In this document: piece by piece, positions 6,316-7,530 of the stretch
How positions within the stretch are numbered: the first letter of the stretch is position 1
Layout: every line of letters begins with the position of its first letter
Assembly: GCA_000715855.1 (NCBI GenBank)
Contig: KL571325.1
Location: 3,651 to 11,180 of the forward strand
DNA: 7,530 nucleotides
Direction of reading: 5' to 3'
DNA from: Actinoplanes liguriensis
GTDB lineage: Bacteria > Actinomycetota > Actinomycetes > Mycobacteriales > Micromonosporaceae
Position numbers and translations under genes: made by a program
The notes under the pieces: model-generated
The model's database searches: none
What the model was told of the DNA's origin: nothing
The model's input: only the letters and a program-made list of their open reading frames with translations

Positions 6316-7275
6316 ATGCGCCACCTCCGGTCGATCCTGTACGCACTCGTACTCGCCCCCGCCGTCTGGGTTCTCGCCGGCGTCGGTTTCACCCACGACC
6401 TCACCAGTCGCGGGCGGGACTTCTTCACGGCCGAGTCACTGAGTGGCCTGCTCCTGCTGGTCTTCTCCGGGATCCTGTACGCGATCATGGCGTTCTCGCC
6501 GATCTCGCCGCTCGGGCCGACGATCGCCGGCGCCACGTTCCTCGGGGTGACGTACTGGGCGTGGAGCGCGCCGGAGTCCTACGCCGGCATCTGGTCGCCC
6601 GACGTGGTCAAGGACGGCTTCGACCTGAGCCGGCCGGGGTACGGCCTGGCCGCGCTGCTCGCCGTGCCGCTGCTGTGCACCGCGCTGAGCGCCCGCCGGT
6701 GGGCCCGCTACGAGCCGCCGGTGCTCCCGATCATCGGTGAGATCGGCCGGTTCCGCGGTTCCGCCAAGGTGGCGGCCGGCGCCAACGTCGCCGCGGTGGA
6801 GACGACCGTGTTCCGGACCACCCAGCAGGCGGAGCGGACCCAGGTCCTCCCCACTCCCCCGGGCCGGACGGTCACCCTTCCCGCCGCGACCCCGGCCCCC
6901 GCGGAGCGGACGGTCCCGCTTCCCGCCGCGACCCCGGCTCCCGCCGCGGGGCCGCTGGTCGCCGCTGCCAGCGACGACACGACCACCGTGTTCCCGGCCA
7001 CGAAGCCACCGGCCGCCGACTCGGACGCGACCACCGTGCTCGCCGCCACGGCGCCGGCCCCGAGCGCTCCCGAAGCGCCGAAATCTAATAAATCCAGCAT
7101 TAACGCCAATTCAACTATTGCCGCGGATGCCGGAAAAACCGCGGCTGACGAGACGGTCGCCATGGCGATCCCCGCCGCGCGCAAGAGCGACGACGTCGAG
7201 AAGGACGAGCCGACCGCCGTCCTGGCCACCCCGCCGGACGACCGCACCGAGCCGATGAAGCTCCCGGCCTCCTGA
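6316..7275 (+). CDS. Four-helix membrane protein with Thr-rich cytosolic tail
   Basis: I do not recognise a named family. The 319-residue protein has four likely membrane helices at about 7-24, 42-60, 67-84 and 109-124. MRHLRS at the front and SARRWARYE after helix 4 suggest both ends are in the cytosol (positive-inside rule). The tail (about 130-319) is disordered, rich in Ala, Pro and Thr, and repeats an acidic-or-Arg, Thr, hydrophobic motif: VETTVFRTT (161-169), ERTQVLPT (173-180), RTVTLPAAT (184-192), RTVPLPAAT (198-206), DDTTTVFPAT (220-229), DATTVLAAT (237-245), DETVAMAIPA (278-287), DEPTAVLAT (297-305) and RTEPMKLPA (310-318). The first closely resembles the kinase-targeted VETTSVFR of mycobacterial GarA. 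I infer a Ser/Thr-kinase substrate or FHA-docking membrane protein; the sequence does not prove it. The ATG at 6316 is chosen over 6268 because the promoter's -10 lies between them. An AT-rich patch interrupts the tail. It converges on the next gene with a 4-bp gap. Confidence 0.8.
   Translation: MRHLRSILYALVLAPAVWVLAGVGFTHDLTSRGRDFFTAESLSGLLLLVFSGILYAIMAFSPISPLGPTIAGATFLGVTYWAWSAPESYAGIWSPDVVKDGFDLSRPGYGLAALLAVPLLCTALSARRWARYEPPVLPIIGEIGRFRGSAKVAAGANVAAVETTVFRTTQQAERTQVLPTPPGRTVTLPAATPAPAERTVPLPAATPAPAAGPLVAAASDDTTTVFPATKPPAADSDATTVLAATAPAPSAPEAPKSNKSSINANSTIAADAGKTAADETVAMAIPAARKSDDVEKDEPTAVLATPPDDRTEPMKLPAS
6865..6948 (+). repeat. Tandem 42-bp repeat, two units
   Basis: Two adjacent 42-bp units (6865-6906 and 6907-6948) agree at 37 of 42 positions and encode a 14-residue repeat, RTVTLPAATPAPAE and RTVPLPAATPAPAA, in the tail of the membrane protein. 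The near-identity of the DNA suggests a recent in-frame duplication, so copy number may vary between strains. Confidence 0.85.
7081..7119 (+). other. AT-rich codon patch inside the membrane-protein gene
   Basis: Thirteen in-frame codons (residues 256-268, KSNKSSINANSTI) hold only 11 G/C in 39 bases (28%), against about 70% around them. They use codons rare in such genomes, including AAA, TCT, AAT, ATT, TCA and ACT. The frame stays open and the protein changes locally from Ala/Pro/Thr to Lys/Ser/Asn. Confidence 0.8.
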
Positions 7276-7279
7276 CCGA

Positions 7280-7510
7280 TCAGACCGCGATCGCCGGCAG
7301 GGGCGGTGGACTCCCCGCCGCCCGGCCGGCGAATCCGTGCCAGGCCTCGGCCATCGCCCGGACGCCCGCGCTCAACGCCGCGGGCTCCGCGACGAACGGG
7401 ATCCGAAGGTGGTCGTTGCTCCCGCCGGACGGGTCGAGCGAGCCCCCGGCCAGCACCGCGATCCCGTGCCGCAGCGCCGCCTGCGCGTACGACGCGGCGT
7501 CCCCGTGCGG
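7280..7510 (-). CDS. C-terminus of a MocR-family / PLP-dependent aminotransferase-like protein
   Basis: Only the last 76 genuine residues are present; the rest is beyond the contig end. GDAASYAQAALRHGIAVLAGGSLDPSG followed by NDHLRIPFVAEPAALSAGVRAMAEAW is the closing small domain of fold-type I PLP enzymes. The Arg of HLRIPF is at the position that binds the substrate carboxylate. The wording of this domain is most like the aminotransferase half of MocR-type GntR regulators, but a free-standing class I/II aminotransferase is equally possible without the N-terminus. Residues upstream of the Pro at 7508-7510 come from adapter sequence and must not be read as protein. The stop is 4 bp from that of the convergent membrane-protein gene, leaving no room for a terminator outside the coding regions. 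Confidence 0.75.
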   Translation of the reverse strand, partial: PHGDAASYAQAALRHGIAVLAGGSLDPSGGSNDHLRIPFVAEPAALSAGVRAMAEAWHGFAGRAAGSPPPLPAIAV

Positions 7511-7511
7511 T

Positions 7512-7530
7512 CTGTCTCTTATACACATCT
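7512..7530. other. Tn5/Nextera mosaic-end adapter (artefact)
   Basis: The final 19 bases, CTGTCTCTTATACACATCT, are exactly the reverse complement of the 19-bp Tn5 mosaic end used in Nextera tagmentation libraries. They are untrimmed sequencing adapter at the contig end, not a transposon in the genome. Translating through it yields false N-termini beginning MCIRD or MYKRQ. Confidence 0.97.

Noticed and set aside
7272..7283. CTGA-CCGA-TCAG inverted repeat over both convergent stop codons as a terminator
   Set aside because: A 4-bp stem is too weak, and it follows almost automatically from a TGA and a facing TGA close together.
6708..7526. Long minus-strand frame (272 residues) starting MYKRQ
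   Set aside because: Its start lies in the adapter, its composition is Ala/Gly/Ser/Val shadow, and it overlaps the well-supported membrane-protein gene antisense.
7512..7530. Tn5/IS50 end as evidence of a mobile element
   Set aside because: It is exactly the 19-bp adapter, sits precisely at the sequence end, and has no transposon sequence inside.

Overview
The window is very GC-rich DNA (about 70% by eye) with strong G/C preference at third codon positions and several GTG or SD-less starts. With a TIGR03089 protein, a DUF4232 secreted protein and a MocR-type C-terminus, this points to an actinomycete. I infer a Micromonosporaceae-like genome (Actinoplanes or a relative), but the genus is a guess. 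The last 19 bases (7512-7530) are the Tn5/Nextera mosaic-end adapter, not genome, so this is the raw end of a short-read draft contig.

Layout, left to right. (1) 3-542 (+): 3' part of a secreted DUF4232 protein, off-window start. (2) 579-2865 (-): a two-gene sugar-nucleotide/glycan unit, a GT4 glycosyltransferase (GTG start, good Shine-Dalgarno) followed 22 bp later by mannose-1-phosphate guanylyltransferase. The first makes or extends a glycan and the second supplies GDP-mannose. (3) 2866-3068: divergent regulatory gap with three TGCCGTA heptamers. (4) 3069-3806 (+): TIGR03089 protein, an AMP-binding-enzyme relative that has lost its ATP-binding core. (5) 3784-6256 (-): hotdog acyl-CoA thioesterase followed by acetoacetyl-CoA synthetase. 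The synthetase's 3' end overlaps the 3' end of the TIGR03089 gene by 23 bp. (6) 6257-6315: compact divergent promoter region. (7) 6316-7275 (+): four-helix membrane protein with a long cytosolic Thr/Pro/Ala tail carrying about nine acidic-T-x-hydrophobic motifs. (8) 7280-7510 (-): C-terminus of a MocR-family/PLP aminotransferase-like protein, cut by the contig end.

How the genes relate. The GT4/ManC pair and the TIGR03089 gene recall the mycobacterial wbbL1-manB-rmlD-cpsA-Rv3268 neighbourhood of envelope glycan genes, which suggests an envelope-polysaccharide context. The thioesterase and acetoacetyl-CoA synthetase form an acyl-CoA/ketone-body unit. The membrane protein is probably unrelated to them.

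The most interesting signals are three. The membrane protein's tail resembles the phospho-threonine motif of GarA and may be a Ser/Thr-kinase substrate or FHA-docking array. Five of the six visible gene starts carry a TAnnnT -10 box exactly 6 or 8 nt before the start codon with no usable ribosome site, which predicts leaderless mRNAs. The heptamer cluster in the divergent gap looks like an operator. I see no clear wholly new system, no CRISPR array, no RNA gene and no insertion sequence. No gene-free stretch exceeds about 205 bp.
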